Origin: Cryphonectria parasitica EP155
Taxonomy: Eukaryota > Ascomycota > Sordariomycetes > Diaporthales > Cryphonectriaceae
Assembly: GCF_011745365.1 (NCBI RefSeq)
Contig: NW_024468917.1
Coordinates: forward strand, 1,612,001-1,676,000
Direction: 5' to 3'
Length of the DNA: 64,000 nt
The position numbers and the translations under genes were made by a program. Of the stretch, positions 10,130 to 21,799 are shown piece by piece. The notes beneath the pieces were generated by a model. That model had not been told where the DNA came from, searched no databases, and saw only the letters and a list, made by a program, of their open reading frames with translations. Within the stretch, counting starts at the first letter, position 1. Every line of letters begins with the position of its first letter.

Positions 10130-12798
10130 GCCTGGAGTGGGAGGGGGCATCTCGTTCGTCGTAAGATCAATGAACAACGCATAGCAGGAGGTAAAGCATG
10201 GCAACCTATTTTGATACCCATTTGGAGTGGCTTGATTACACTTTTCTATAGCCATCAAATTCACACGGCTGCTACAGTCATATCAAAACCTTTGTTTCCC
10301 CCCAGGTGACCTGGGGGCAATGCAACCACCAAGTACAGGCATTGCAATTCTAGACCTGTGGTAATGCATTTATACTTCACTGCAAGGTAAACAATTCTTT
10401 TCTCTCACATCCGTTATCGGAAAGACTGTATCGCTCTCTTGCATCTATGAGAGACAAGGTCTACGTGTACGTCATTCAAGTGCATCTGCAGAATTTATCC
10501 TTCAGTAGTGAAATTCCTTGCAGCCATTAATTACCGATTAAATGGCTGGCAAAACAAATACTATATGACCAATTAGGCGTTGGGCAACACCTAGGCACTA
10601 GGCATCAATCTGCTCTAGGTGTTGTGTTGCTGTTTAGCTTTAACATCAACATTGTATAGGATATGTGTCTGCTCAACTGCTTCTAAGTACTTAATATATA
10701 GCAATCCGGGCACTGGAGAGACTCGCCCACGTCTGGGCTGGTGACGACTGTAGAATGTATACTCAATAGTGGAATTAATTCACAGGGAATGAAGAACTAT
10801 CCAAAAGATATTGCCGAGGTTATTGCAAGATATGCCCAAACCATGATTACTATGTTTTCATCTGTTTGGTCTCCATGATATATTTGCTTTTGTTTAATTA
10901 CTCCTGGAGTATTTGGAAGAACAAGAAACAAAATGTCAAAATGACTTCAAGCTTCTAGCCTTCTACCCAGATGCACAACTTGACACGGAGGAAGAGTCTC
11001 AATACTGTTTACACTGATATCCGGTTCAGGCCAAATTTTGTGAAGCTAGGTGACAGACTTCCATTGTACCTCTTGTATTGTACTATTACTTGACGAGGGA
11101 AGAGGAAGTATAGACCAAATATTTAAAGCACTTAAGCAACTTAGGTGGTGACATACTCACGTCGGTCTACGACTATGTCATCAGAACTGTGCTTCGAATA
11201 TGGCTTCGAAACCCTTGTGCCTGAAGCTGATTCCGAACCGAAATAGGCTGAGGCCTGATGTCATTTGTGCAACGGTTGCTCCATAGATCCTCAGCTGCCC
11301 CCAAAGAGTCAAATGGGTGATGACATAGGTGCCTGCGGTGTCCGTTGATCTAAACGTACTGAAATTAGGAGGAACGTTTGTAGCCATGTGCGGGTTAGAA
11401 ACAAATTCGCATGATAATGGGTTTATTAAAACCTGATACTCGGCTGGGCAATTCCACTAGTAGGCATTCTTTTCTCTCCAGGTTTTGCCCGGTCATCTGA
11501 TGTCCCTGAAACTGTTCATGCATGCTTCTTATGCGCGTATCTGAATAGCCCGCATGCATCCGAAGATTTGACGCATAGCATGTAGAAGCCCGTGCCTGCT
11601 TTCGAGGGTTGTCGCTGAAAGCTATTTGTTGACCTCTTCGAAGGTGAGATGGTAATCCCCATGGGATTTCCTGCCCTAAATTGAAGGAGAGAAGGGGGAG
11701 GGGGCCGGTTCTTTTTGACATATTTGGGCATGGCGCTCTTCATTTAGAGTTGAAGGTGTGTGATGCCCTGGCGCCCAATGAGATCAGCATATGCGCCTAG
11801 TTCTCTGTTGTGTATGCATTCCTCCGTTTCAATTTCCGCGCTGACTTCCTGTCCCAGGTTCTGCCACACTGCCCCCGACGTGGTCGATCCTTCGGGTGGC
11901 TTGATCTCCCAAGAGGCGGGCGCTCACGGCTCACAAGCGAGGCAACTGTCAAAGCGGATCCGTTTATCGCGAAGGATGCACGCAACTAAGAATCAACGGA
12001 TGTCAATCACTTGAATATTCATGGCAGTTGATGGCCATTTCCATTCCCCCCTGCTTGGCATGCATAAGCATGCTTGACATGCATAAGACATTTGCATACA
12101 GTAGAAGGTTTTCCCAATGGACACCTTCTTTTTCAATGTTTCTTCCCTTTTTTTTCTTTCCTCTTTTTCAGCTTCCTGAGATCATTTTAGATCATCTCAT
12201 GGATTGGTGGCTGGAGTGGAATTGCAGTTCCCGCTTCTTGTTCAGCACTACCCACTCAGAGCCCGGGGCGAATCCCATCCCCCATCGGCAGTGCAACCCA
12301 TTCAGATTGTAAGCCCACATGGCTTGAATCCTTCGAACTCGCCGTTCCCACCAGAGATCGCCGGCGCTTGCTCAGTGAGCTCCTGGGCGGCAGCCTTCAC
12401 TCGCCAAGGCCAAAAGAGCCCTCCCATAGGATCGTAAACCGTACCAGACCTGCAAAAGGGCCCTGCAGAGGGGACATATGCAGGGGCCTCCGCGTGCGGC
12501 TCGCAGGAGGATGCGTTTCCCCATCGCCTGCTTGTAGAAATTTCCCATCAGCTCCCCCCCCAAAGATGCAGTGTGGTGTCAGTCTCTCCCTCTTTCTTCG
12601 TAAGCAGATAGAAGAGAGAGAGAGAAGAGAAAAAAAGAGGGCAAATTTTCGTAGCCCTGTTTGTTGGTGATTTATCTCTTTTTGTTCTTTGTGTTCATGA
12701 TCGATCACCGCCACCGACCGATAGCACAGGACGTCTCTTTTTCTGACCTCTCTCTCCCCTCTTGTGGTCCGCCCCGCCCCTTGTTTTTGGGTTTCAAG
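10130..12798. other. AT-richer intergenic region
   Basis: About 2.7 kb with no supported gene. Open frames are short and mutually overlapping. A 10-bp perfect inverted repeat with a 20-nt loop lies at 10585-10624, and GCATGCATAAG-like motifs are repeated near 12058-12090. The last 200 bases (12570-12790) turn CT-rich and act as the likely promoter or leader of the next gene. Confidence 0.5.
10585..10624. repeat. Short inverted repeat (hairpin)
   Basis: The arms CAACACCTAG (10585-10594) and CTAGGTGTTG (10615-10624) are exact reverse complements separated by 20 bases. The loop holds a further partial copy, CACTAGGC. There is no adjacent gene end that would make it a terminator. It may be chance or the remnant of a small mobile element. 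Confidence 0.4.
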
Positions 12799-14086
12799 AT
12801 GCGCCGGTACCACGTGCCTCGAGCTCGACTGATCTCTCCCATCTTTGCGCTCTCGCTCGCGTCGTTCCTCTTCACCACCCCGGTGTGTCATGCCTCGTTG
12901 ACGGTCACGACGAGTGTTACGGGCGAGGTGATATTTGACCAGCAGTTCTGGGTCGAGTGGACGGGCGGCGATGCGTCGACGTACAAGGTCCTCGTGCAGC
13001 AGCAGGAGACGACTGGAGATGGAGCCGCAGTCACAGTTGCCAGTATGATATATATTTACTTTAGGCCGTCAGGTCCTCGAGCCGTGGAGAAGAGATATCA
13101 AATTGCTAATCGAACCAACTTGTGTCGCTGAATAGGTAGTACAACGAGTCCGTACTCATACTCATTTAATACTGGCGTGTGGAAGGAGGGCCACTTCGTC
13201 TTCATCGTAGAGTCAGACGATGAGCAGGCTGACTCAAATATCCTGACACTTGTGAGTCCAACCTACCCCCCAATCCATGTTCACTCCACGAGGTTGCGTA
13301 TCGAGGTTCCCCGCTATCAGCATCTTCTCACTAACATCCTGGAACTAGACGAGCTCAGTCGACACAACATCAACGACATCCACAACCTCTTCGACAACAA
13401 CATTGGCAGTAACGTCCACGACGTCTTCTTCCGAGACAACATCAACATCAGCAGCAGCAGCATCATCAGCAGCATCATCAGCAGCATCATCAGCAGCATC
13501 ATCAGCAGCATCATCAGCATCATCATCATCTGCCAAAGCCAAGGTGGCAGAGACCGCCACCTCAACATCGGGAGCAGCCTCCGATGTTGCCGCCAGCACC
13601 GCCTCGTCTTCATCGGCATCGTCCACAGCCGATGCAGCCGTCGCAGCCACAACATCACAAGCCTCCTCTGGTCTGAGCACCGGCGCAGCGATCGGCATTG
13701 GTGTTGGTGTGGGCATCGCCGGCCTCTGCCTCCTCGCCGGGCTGCTCTTCTTCGTGTACCGGCGCGGGGTCAAGGCGGCAGCTGCCAGAAACCACCCCAA
13801 GGAGCTTGCAGGCGACGGGTCGTTCCATTCACAGCCGCCGTCGACTGCCAATGGGGCCTACTATAACCAGCAGACTGGGATGTGGGAGGGAGCGCCAGGC
13901 GACGACAGTGCCGTCTCGAGGGCCAGGTATGGAGGGGTAGATGTCAACAGCGCAATCGAGCTGAGCAAGGACCCGAACAGACCGTACCATGAGCTGCACC
14001 ATAACTCGACCCAGTTTGCGGAGCTGGGTCACAACGATACCTCGTACTACGCCGAGTTGGCGGCTGCAAGGGAGAATACGAGATAG
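12799..14086 (+). CDS. Single-pass wall/membrane protein with Ser/Ala/Thr stalk
   Basis: Three exons, 12799-13042, 13136-13251 and 13349-14086, encode 365 residues; introns have GTATGA/AATAG and GTGAGT/AACTAG ends. Residues 1-32 form a signal peptide (basic start, then LISPIFALSLASFLF). Residues about 33-120 form a beta-rich ectodomain with WVEWTGGDASTYKVLV and a late FNTGVWKEGHFVFIVES strand, similar in layout to the Kre9/Knh1 N-terminal fold. A Thr/Ser stalk and a Ser/Ala repeat follow, then a transmembrane helix (GIGVGVGIAGLCLLAGLLFFVY), a basic stop-transfer and a cytoplasmic tail with YYNQQTGMWEG and several xEL motifs (YHEL, FAEL, YAEL). It looks like a cell-surface sensor or wall-linked protein; the function is not established. 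The stalk contains a 12-bp tandem repeat. Confidence 0.8.
13455..13514 (+). repeat. 12-bp tandem repeat in coding sequence
   Basis: Five perfect consecutive copies of CAGCAGCATCAT lie inside exon 3 of the surface protein. Read in frame they encode repeated Ala-Ala-Ser-Ser units. The unit is a multiple of three, so copy-number change keeps the frame. Confidence 0.9.
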
Positions 14087-15259
14087 GGATGCCCTGCACG
14101 TGGGCAACGAGAACACAAAAGAATGTGCGGAGGTGCTTCCGTATTTAACTACATAATGCTTAGTTTGTCATGTTCTTGATAGAAACAGCGTGGAGTTTCT
14201 GGAGGGGGGGGGGGGAAGGACAAGGATGTACTGTATAGACAATATATACCCCGTTTCATCTTCACGTCGTTGATCGCGGGCATGCCGTTTGCTTAGGACC
14301 GCATTGTAAAGGGCTTTAGCAGAGACTCCACGGTGGCCACGAGATGGCAATGGCAGTAGCATCGCCTTCAGGGAGTAAGATATGGACTCGCCACTGCCCC
14401 ACTCATTTCCACCTGAAATCCGAAGAGTCAGCCTTTGAGGGTGTGGATAGATAGATGCTGATCAAGCGCAAGAAGCCCCTTCATAAAGATCAAGTCGGCA
14501 GTCGGTCCACACATGACTGTGCAGAGAGCTACTGAATACAGCGTATGATTGTCGATAGCACTGCAATGACTGCTCTGAATAGTACTTTGTGATAATTTTT
14601 AGCCGTCAGATGATTTCGTCATTATCACTTTGTTCTCTTTCTCTACCACTGTCCTTCGCTCCGGCCTCTTTGCAGCACCATCCCCAGCGACATTGCATCC
14701 TTTGGGGGGGGGGGGGGGTTCCCCCATCCACTTTCTTGCTGTTACAACCGTCTTTCTTTTCTTCTTTCTTCTTTTTGCCTCCTTCCGAGGCTGTTCAGAT
14801 GGCATGAAGCCACCATGTTACCTCTGCAACTCGCTCTCACCCTTCAAGCCGTGAGAGCGTTATGTAAGAATGAGAGACAGAAAGGACAAAGTAGAGAGAA
14901 GGGGGGGGGGGATAGTAGTGATGGGAAACCTAGGAAGATTGAGCATCGCAGCTCATTGTAGTGATGAATTGAACATTCAACTTAGCTCCTATGACTGTGC
15001 TGTCCGCCAGCAAATGCTCACATAGAACGACGAACTGTCTCCAACCTCAGCCGCTCCGTCGCTTTGGTCGACCCCCTCCCTAAGATACTTGACGCTGTCG
15101 GGGACAATGATCCAAGGATCCGAGGTGAACATATATATAGATAGAAGACCTCAAGGCCCTCATCGCTGTGCCGAGATGACCTCTCCGGATTTCCTCTGTT
15201 CATCTCATCTTACGTGTGGCTCTTTTCGATGTCCCATTCGATTGCTTGGCCTTTGAGAC
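14087..15259. other. Convergent intergenic region
   Basis: This lies between the 3' ends of the surface protein (+) and VTC1 (-). It contains homopolymer G tracts at 14204-14215 and 14704-14718 and pyrimidine runs near 14750-14775. No gene or RNA is supported; the open frames at 14589-14854 are low-complexity. Confidence 0.5.
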
Positions 15260-15727
15260 TCATGGCTGTGTGCCACTGTTCTTCTTGGAAGACTCTGCGA
15301 TCCTCAGCCCGAAGTTGGCACATACAGCCACAAGCAGCAGAACTGCCAGCACAGTAGGTCCGAACCTGTCGTCGAACCCAGCCTGACCCCTAGTACGTAT
15401 CGATTTCGCACGCCAGTGATACGTCCTGAGCGCATATATAAGTGTAGCGACAGCCACGCCGGTGAAAAAGAACGCAGAGATCTTGGCGGCCTTGTCGCCG
15501 AAGTTGAGCATGCCGACGGCCAGGGCGCCCACAATGACGGCGAAGTTCAGCCAGGACAAGAATGTGCGCTCGTTGGCGAAGTAGACTTTTGGTTCGACAC
15601 GCGTGGGAAGTGCAATGCGCTTGCCTAGAGGTCAAGCCAGTCAGTCACCAGAGGGCCTAAAAAACAGGGTATGAGGAGCTTTTGGGAGCATACCTGGGGC
15701 GGTCTGGAGGAGAGGCTGGCTCGACAT
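15260..15727 (-). CDS. VTC1: Vacuolar transporter chaperone subunit 1
   Basis: Two exons on the minus strand, 15727-15694 and 15624-15260, encode 132 residues, close to the usual 129 of Vtc1. The intron runs from GTATGC to CTCTAG. The small protein has a short N-terminus with [20 protein letters not shown], whose [15 protein letters not shown] motif marks the DUF202/VTC transmembrane family. Three hydrophobic segments follow (about residues 42-60, 68-86 and 108-127). Vtc1 is the SPX-less membrane subunit of the vacuolar transporter chaperone complex, which makes polyphosphate and feeds it into the vacuole. The first exon encodes only the first 11 residues and part of the twelfth. Translation from the ATG at 15727 fits the family start. 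Confidence 0.92.
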
Positions 15728-16599
15728 GGTGAGGATGCGTATAGTACAGAAGTACGAGAGACTGTCGACGTCGGTGTCGATGTCGTGGCGAACCTAGAAA
15801 CGCTGGGCTGCTTGCGGTGGTCCTCGTGGAGGACAGCGAAAGAAAACCTGTGGTGGACGGACTCGAGACGCTACAAGTAATGGACGCAATTGATGCTGTG
15901 GTTGGATGTTAATTGGCGAATGCTGTGTACGAGCCGAGCCCACCTTGGGAGGAGAAAAGTTAGAGCCTAGAGCTAGAGTTACTCTAACATGCAAGTTGAC
16001 GTTGTGAAATGGCACTCCAACCTACAGTAGGCTCAAGAGCTGGTGATGCGGTAAGGAACTTTGAACAGGGGGGCCTGGCATCCCAAGAGGACTTCACGTG
16101 TGTGGATTGGCAAGTCTGATTCGTCTGTGCTTCTTATCAACCTTATCCAAGAAGTTCATGCAGGGTCTCTGCAGTTTCCTCTGTCTATTTGCACGGCAGG
16201 GGTGTTTGCAGTACTCCCAAACTGCACCTGCAAAGTACATACAAATTTACTAGGGTGGACATGTGGCTGCTGGACAACAACGCGCATGCTCGGGCCGCGG
16301 CGCGATCCAAAACAAATCGCAACCTTACACCGTCACGTCAACAGACATCCCACTCCCTTGTGACAGGAGCTTGACTGCGAAACTGATTCAAGAGAGACTT
16401 ACCTTCCATCCCGACTATTACAAGTCATCACAACTGCTCCTTTCCTACAAATCAAGGTATGCATGCGATTGATTGCTCTGGCTATTGGATATCCTAGCCT
16501 CTTCATACAGTAGCCAGGATTATTGACTGATGTTCAATACCTGCAGTCGGAATTGGTCATCCTTACCCCTTTCTGTTGACGACATCAATAACTGCAACC
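15728..16599. other. Divergent intergenic region
   Basis: About 870 bases shared as upstream sequence by VTC1 (-) and the dynein light chain gene (+). Small open frames at 16061-16472 overlap each other in two frames and match nothing. I saw no clear TATA box. Confidence 0.5.
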
Positions 16600-17368
16600 A
16601 TGGCCGACAAGAAGGAGAATACTCCAGTTCGTCAGCATCCAGACAGGCCTTTCTTGTATTTGGACGTTTTAATCTGACCATATCAAATAGCCCATCGCTC
16701 TGAACCGTCTCAAGCAGATTGCCAATGATGTATGCCCGCTTCCCTTTCCCCCATCTCCTGTCAAACAATAACCAGCATCGCCGCTCCGTATAACACGTCT
16801 CTTACCAATTGTTCCTGGAAGAAGCTGATTGGAATTATTACCAGGCTTGCCAAAGTGCTCTCGGCAGTGTCGAGTACTATGACCATTCCAAGACAACGCA
16901 GTGGAACAATACCATTATCGTGAGCTCTTCTGTCCCACCCCCCCTGCTGAGAGCCAGCTCATTGGTGACGATCCCCAGTACTGACTGTCTTCCTGCTGGC
17001 TACAGAACAGCATCCTCCGCGCTGTGATCTCCGAGTCCACCCCTGAGAAAGCCTCTGCGCCCGCCTTCAAGTTCGCCATCAACAGCACCATCGTCCAGCA
17101 TCTGGTACCAACGTCCCAGCTGAACAAGGCCAAGGGCACCTCGACCGGCACATCCACAGAGGGCGAGAGCAAGGATGCAGCCTCCGAGTCCGCCAGCACG
17201 ACGACCGCGACCGCCACCGACGGCAAGCCGCACGTGGGCCGACGGGGTATGCATAGCGCCACGGGCGCCTACTGGAACGAGGAGACGGACGGTATGTGGA
17301 GCTATAAGTACGACGGCGAGGCCAAGGGGCTGGACGTTGTTATCATGCTGATATGGATCGCCATCTGA
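16600..17368 (+). CDS. Dynein light chain, Tctex-type
   Basis: Four exons, 16600-16626, 16691-16729, 16845-16919 and 17006-17368, encode 167 residues with consistent phases. The chain starts MADKKENTP, then a helix (IALNRLKQIANDACQSAL). YDHSKTTQWNNTIINSIL is the Tctex1/DYNLT signature region, and the C-terminal half has the beta strands KFAINSTIVQHL, GMHSATGAYWNEETDGMW and the final hydrophobic VVIMLIWI. These light chains bind the dynein intermediate chain and cargo on microtubule motors. A Ser/Thr/Ala-rich insertion of about 45 residues (17120-17245) sits between two strands and lengthens the chain over the usual 110-150. Exon 1 is tiny (nine codons); its donor GTTCGT is weak, so the start could differ slightly. 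Confidence 0.87.
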
Positions 17369-20300
17369 ACCTCTGGCCCCAAGGCTGAGGTGCTATGCGG
17401 GCGATAGCGTATAATCAACGAGAAAATGCTTTCAGAACGACTGCGTACATTACCGCTGTGTGTTGGCTAGGTCTCGAGGGCATATTACCTACGATGGCAG
17501 CGCGGACTCGGCAAAGTCTGCTCATCATGCATGAAACGGAGTTTTGCCTTGTTGAAGAGAGATGCAAAGGAAGCCCCAAGACGTTCATGATCTTTTCGAA
17601 GCCAAGACACATTAAGAAGGACGGGTCGATTGGGCATGGCAGATGTAGGATATCTTCCATTTGTACAAATTCAAAAGCTATCATACACTATCGAGCAACG
17701 TGTGGATCATCCACGAGTGTCGCTCGCTCGCTATCAGGCCACACACTCTGCGTCGCAGACTACCTGCTTATGTGCTTTGTTGACTCTTGTAGTAGAACGC
17801 ACCAAAACTCGCCCCATGGCCAATGGTGGCTGTTCTGCTGGAAGACTTGTCTACGAAGAAATTCTTGAAGAAGATGTCTAGCTAAGCGTGACTAACCCTC
17901 TTCTCTGCTCAGTGGGAGGAAACCGGGACTGAAATGCTGTCTCTTGTCGATGGCGATTTCTTTCAAAGTTTAACGTAGCAATTTTCCAAGCAAGCTCATC
18001 ATGAGTTAATACAATGCAACGCAGTTGGCAGCATATGTGCATTTACATGGATGTCACCGATCAGATTGACTCTTCGCCCATTGCGCTTACCCTCGAAGGA
18101 ACCTCTATGGGCCAAGCTCGCCTCTGAACGTTGGACTATCTTAGGTTTGACCAACGACCCCGTCGGCTCAGGTATTGGCACAGAAATATTTCCGTTGAGG
18201 ATCGATCCATGTTGCATGCTCTAGCACAGCAATGTATCGTGCCAATCGCTCGTAAAGCATGTCCAGACAGCCAGCCTTGCTCAAGTGCGGCCTGGCAGGA
18301 TCTCTCGAGACCACTGGGGGCCTGCACATACATTGTGGTGGGAGTTTTTGTTGAGATACGCATAATAAGCGAACTGATTAGAATCAAGCACAGCCACCGA
18401 GGTCATTGACCTCACTGGCGACAGTGACAGCGACGATGATGGCGGCGGCAGTACAGCCGCGACCACCGCGACCACCAGCAACAAACCACCAGGCGCGTCC
18501 CTTCCCTTCTAATCATGCCTCGTCGTCCTCCACCATCAATCCTACTGGGAAACGGGCTAAGCTCACGAACGCCCAACATGCGCAGGTCACAGCCACGACG
18601 CTCGTACCTTTGTATGTCCAGACTGGTGCCCGAGAAGCAGCCTCGAACGAAGCGCACGTGGGCGACGGCAAGCTCAGTAGAAGGTCAAACATGCCACCTG
18701 CTACAACTATGGACACAAGAGTTTCACGGGATGTCCCTAGCTAAAATCCATGCCGCCTCGAAGCGGCAAATTGAGTCTGACCTTGGGCTTTCTTGTGCGA
18801 ACTTCTTTCACCAGCAAAGGAGAAGTGATCGTGGTCTTGCAGCGTGCATGGGGCCCTGACACTGGCATACGGCCTGCTGGATTCTTCCAGTCTCTCCAAC
18901 TGACAAAACTATAGTACAATTTTCAGCGAGTATCTACTCGTTCGGCAAACCCAGTTCTCGGAGGGGCAAGCCTCTCTCTTTTCCCGTCCCTCCCTCTCTT
19001 CATAATCCTAGTGCAACTAGCATCCTACCCTTGAGCGAACAGGTTCATCAAGCTCACCTAACCCATCACACCGAAAGAATAGTCAGGGTTGCAGGTGCCC
19101 GGCCCATCAGCGCGGCATGTAGGCGGCAGGGCAGGCAGGTCTGTCACCATGAGGCGCATAACAGGACCTTTAAATGTGTCTTGGGTTACACCCGAACAGC
19201 TGCAAGACATGGCTTGAGCGGGCGGTAGATCGACAAGATCTATGTTGCTTTTCTTTCTTTTAAGGTTCACGCAGGATGCCATTGCCGAACGGCACGGCAC
19301 AAAAACCTTGATCAGATCACCAACCATGTTGTGCCCTGGCAGCCTGGATGGCTATTCGAATCGCATTTCTGCACCCTTGGCGATCGCTGCCTGATAAGAT
19401 GTTGAGGCTGATTGGCGACGTCTGAAACCTCGCGCGGCTGGCCACCACCGTCAGTGTTCGATGGCTATCTTTCAGTCTCGAGCAGCATCAGGCTCAGCAC
19501 CTTTGAGATATCTCACGTGCTCAGTATCGACCCCAGACTCCAGACTTGGCTGTTCCAGTGGCTCCGTCTGGGGCGGTTGAGCGGGGAGTTGAATGTCATC
19601 CTCCCCGGCCGAGACCCTCTCTGCCTCGACCCACTTCCAACCCCCCCTCCCCACTGTCCCTGGAGTTTTAGGAAGTGAGTTGTGGGCCTGATGACGGTCA
19701 CGAACTTTTGGAAGATCTTGTTGCCGCCAGGTTGACAGCCGCCCTGAGCCGCCCTTACTCCTTGTTGCATGGCGCAATCTCGCCACCGTCCTCGTTGTTT
19801 TGCTCGCGCGCTCGGAGCTCAGTTCTGAAGGAAGGCCTGCCTACTCTTGGGACTTCAGATACACATCGCGACTTCGACCAGCTTTTGTCGTCGTCCATCG
19901 TCCCGCCGCGGATACTGGCTTGCCGAGGCTGGAGTTCCCGTCCCGTGGCACCGGATCTGGGAACGGCCCTTAAAAACTCAGTATCGGAGCCATGCGATGT
20001 CTAAGACCTGCTTTGTGGAATTGGGACCGGGCTGAGAAGGGGAACCCCTAGGACCCTTGGACAATTTTTGGCGATGGTCCCGTCTCTTCAACAAAGGCAG
20101 ACTACAATAACCTTAGCCGTGTACATTAGCGGGACATGCGGTGCTTCCGTACTTGTCTGACCATGCCGGGTCGTTCAACACGACAGTGTGGCCTGTGGAC
20201 TACCGAAGACAGAGAGGCACATGGTACCATCCTGGCGGTCTGAGATGCTCCTACGGACCTGGATATGATAGACCTTCCTGTCAAGGACCGGACCAGATCA

Positions 20301-21799
20301 GACAAGAAGACTGCATCTGCGCCAGACATCCAGGCCCTGAATTGCAAGCCATCTCGAAACTCCGAGCATGTGCGGTCGGTCGTCGGCACGGAGTTGCAAT
20401 CTAAAGCCCACGATGTCGGCCGAGAGAGGCTCTGTCCACGACTAGGGAACACCCAAACGTCGTTCTCTCTTCTTATAGGGCACTCCGCGTGCTCGGGAGA
20501 AGGTTCCTAGAATGATCTTCGCTTGTCTCTGCCAAGGTCTCGCCGTATTAGTCCACCCCTGACGCCCTTGCGACATCAAGCGGACGACCAACGGCCCGCT
20601 CACCTTTGGTCTACAGCGGCCAGCCTTGCACGGCTGGCGGCCCATCGTGGGAAGAATGAATCCTCGTGACTCGTGCGGAAGTAGCGCAAGCGCGAAATTG
20701 GGGCTCGCTTTGCACTTGCAGACTTGGTCCTCATGATCATCAAAAGAGGTCCAATTTTCTTCCATGCCCCGTTCTCACCGTCTTTCTCACTGGTTGATCG
20801 AAAACTGGGCCAGGTGCAGATTGTTTCTACTCAGAGCCTTGGATGAGGCAAAATCTCATTCTTTTTCATCCTTCTCACGACCCCCCCCCTTCTTTCTCTT
20901 CTCTTCCTGTCTTTTCCGATGGTTATCCTCTAGATAAGCAAGATTGATAGCTTTTCCCTGATTTTTGTACTTCTTACTTTTGAGACTCGTCTGTTTCCGA
21001 GTCATATCCGGCGACTACGCTGTGAACAATCTTTTTTAAAAGTGCTGGCGTCTCGGCCCCCTCCGTGTGGTTTTCTTACCTGTCATTTTGCTGCTACGCC
21101 CCCGAATCTTCTTCTTCTTGAATCGCCCACCCTGCGTCTCGAGTGGATATCACACCACGCAGCAGGCAAGCCTCGCCCGACTTCTGGACCTCGTGGTTCG
21201 TTTCTTTTGAATAACGCCACCCTCCATTGTTTATCGTCCACTTAAATTAGACAACGTCAGAGCCTATCTTGTGGTTCCTCTCAAGACATCTACACAAAAT
21301 CATATACATTTCCTCCTCATCAAAGCATATTTCCCGGTTATATCCGCCCATCCCTTATAGAGACATCACGCATTTCGGAGCAGCCTCCACCCCATGATCT
21401 CGCTAGTGAAGAGACTACGGCTACGATTACAGAAACCCGACGTCGGTCCCTGACTTGCAAATTCATACGATACTCCATATTCGTCATTGGCACACCCCTG
21501 GTCGCCCCATACGATACAAATACCCGCTGGGCCTCCCCAGGTTTCTACCCCACGGTGGACCATCAGCTCTAAGGTTGTCGGCCTAGACTACACGATATTC
21601 CAGAAGCCAACAGAATCTTCCTAGCGGAGACAAAGCAACAACACCTCACGCTTACTCAACACAAAAACCACACTCGAACAACCCCCCTCCTCCAATCCAG
21701 TGTGCAACTACGTTACTCTCCAGTGACCATCACCCCAGAACATACATTTGTCGTCTGCGAACCTCAATTTGGTTTTCATCCTAGACCAAACGGCTCGAC
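17369..21799. other. Large gene-poor region
   Basis: About 4.4 kb with no intact gene. A broken protein-like stretch lies at 18396-18741 (see separate entry). Open frames around 19.0-20.8 kb are below about 110 codons, overlap antisense frames and match no family. From about 20870 to 21800 the plus strand becomes CT-rich (CCCCCCCCTTCTTTCTCTTC near 20881), with few purine runs. This is the likely promoter and long leader of the F-box gene at 21800. Confidence 0.55.
18396..18741 (+). pseudogene. Probable gene relic with VIDLT motif and frameshift
   Basis: The plus frame from 18396 reads TEVIDLTGDSDSDDDGGG, a hydrophobic-acidic SUMO-interaction-like motif with an acidic Ser/Asp tail, then Thr/Ala-rich sequence to a TAA at 18510. 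No start codon precedes it; stops lie just upstream. In the next frame, open from before this point, protein-like sequence resumes exactly here (SNHASSSSTINPTGKRAKL) and runs to 18741. A single-base indel near 18500-18510 would join the two. Such N-terminal regions occur in fungal nuclear proteins including DNA-repair enzymes, but I cannot name the parent gene. No downstream catalytic domain is visible. It may instead be an unannotated exon of a fast-evolving gene. Confidence 0.35.
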
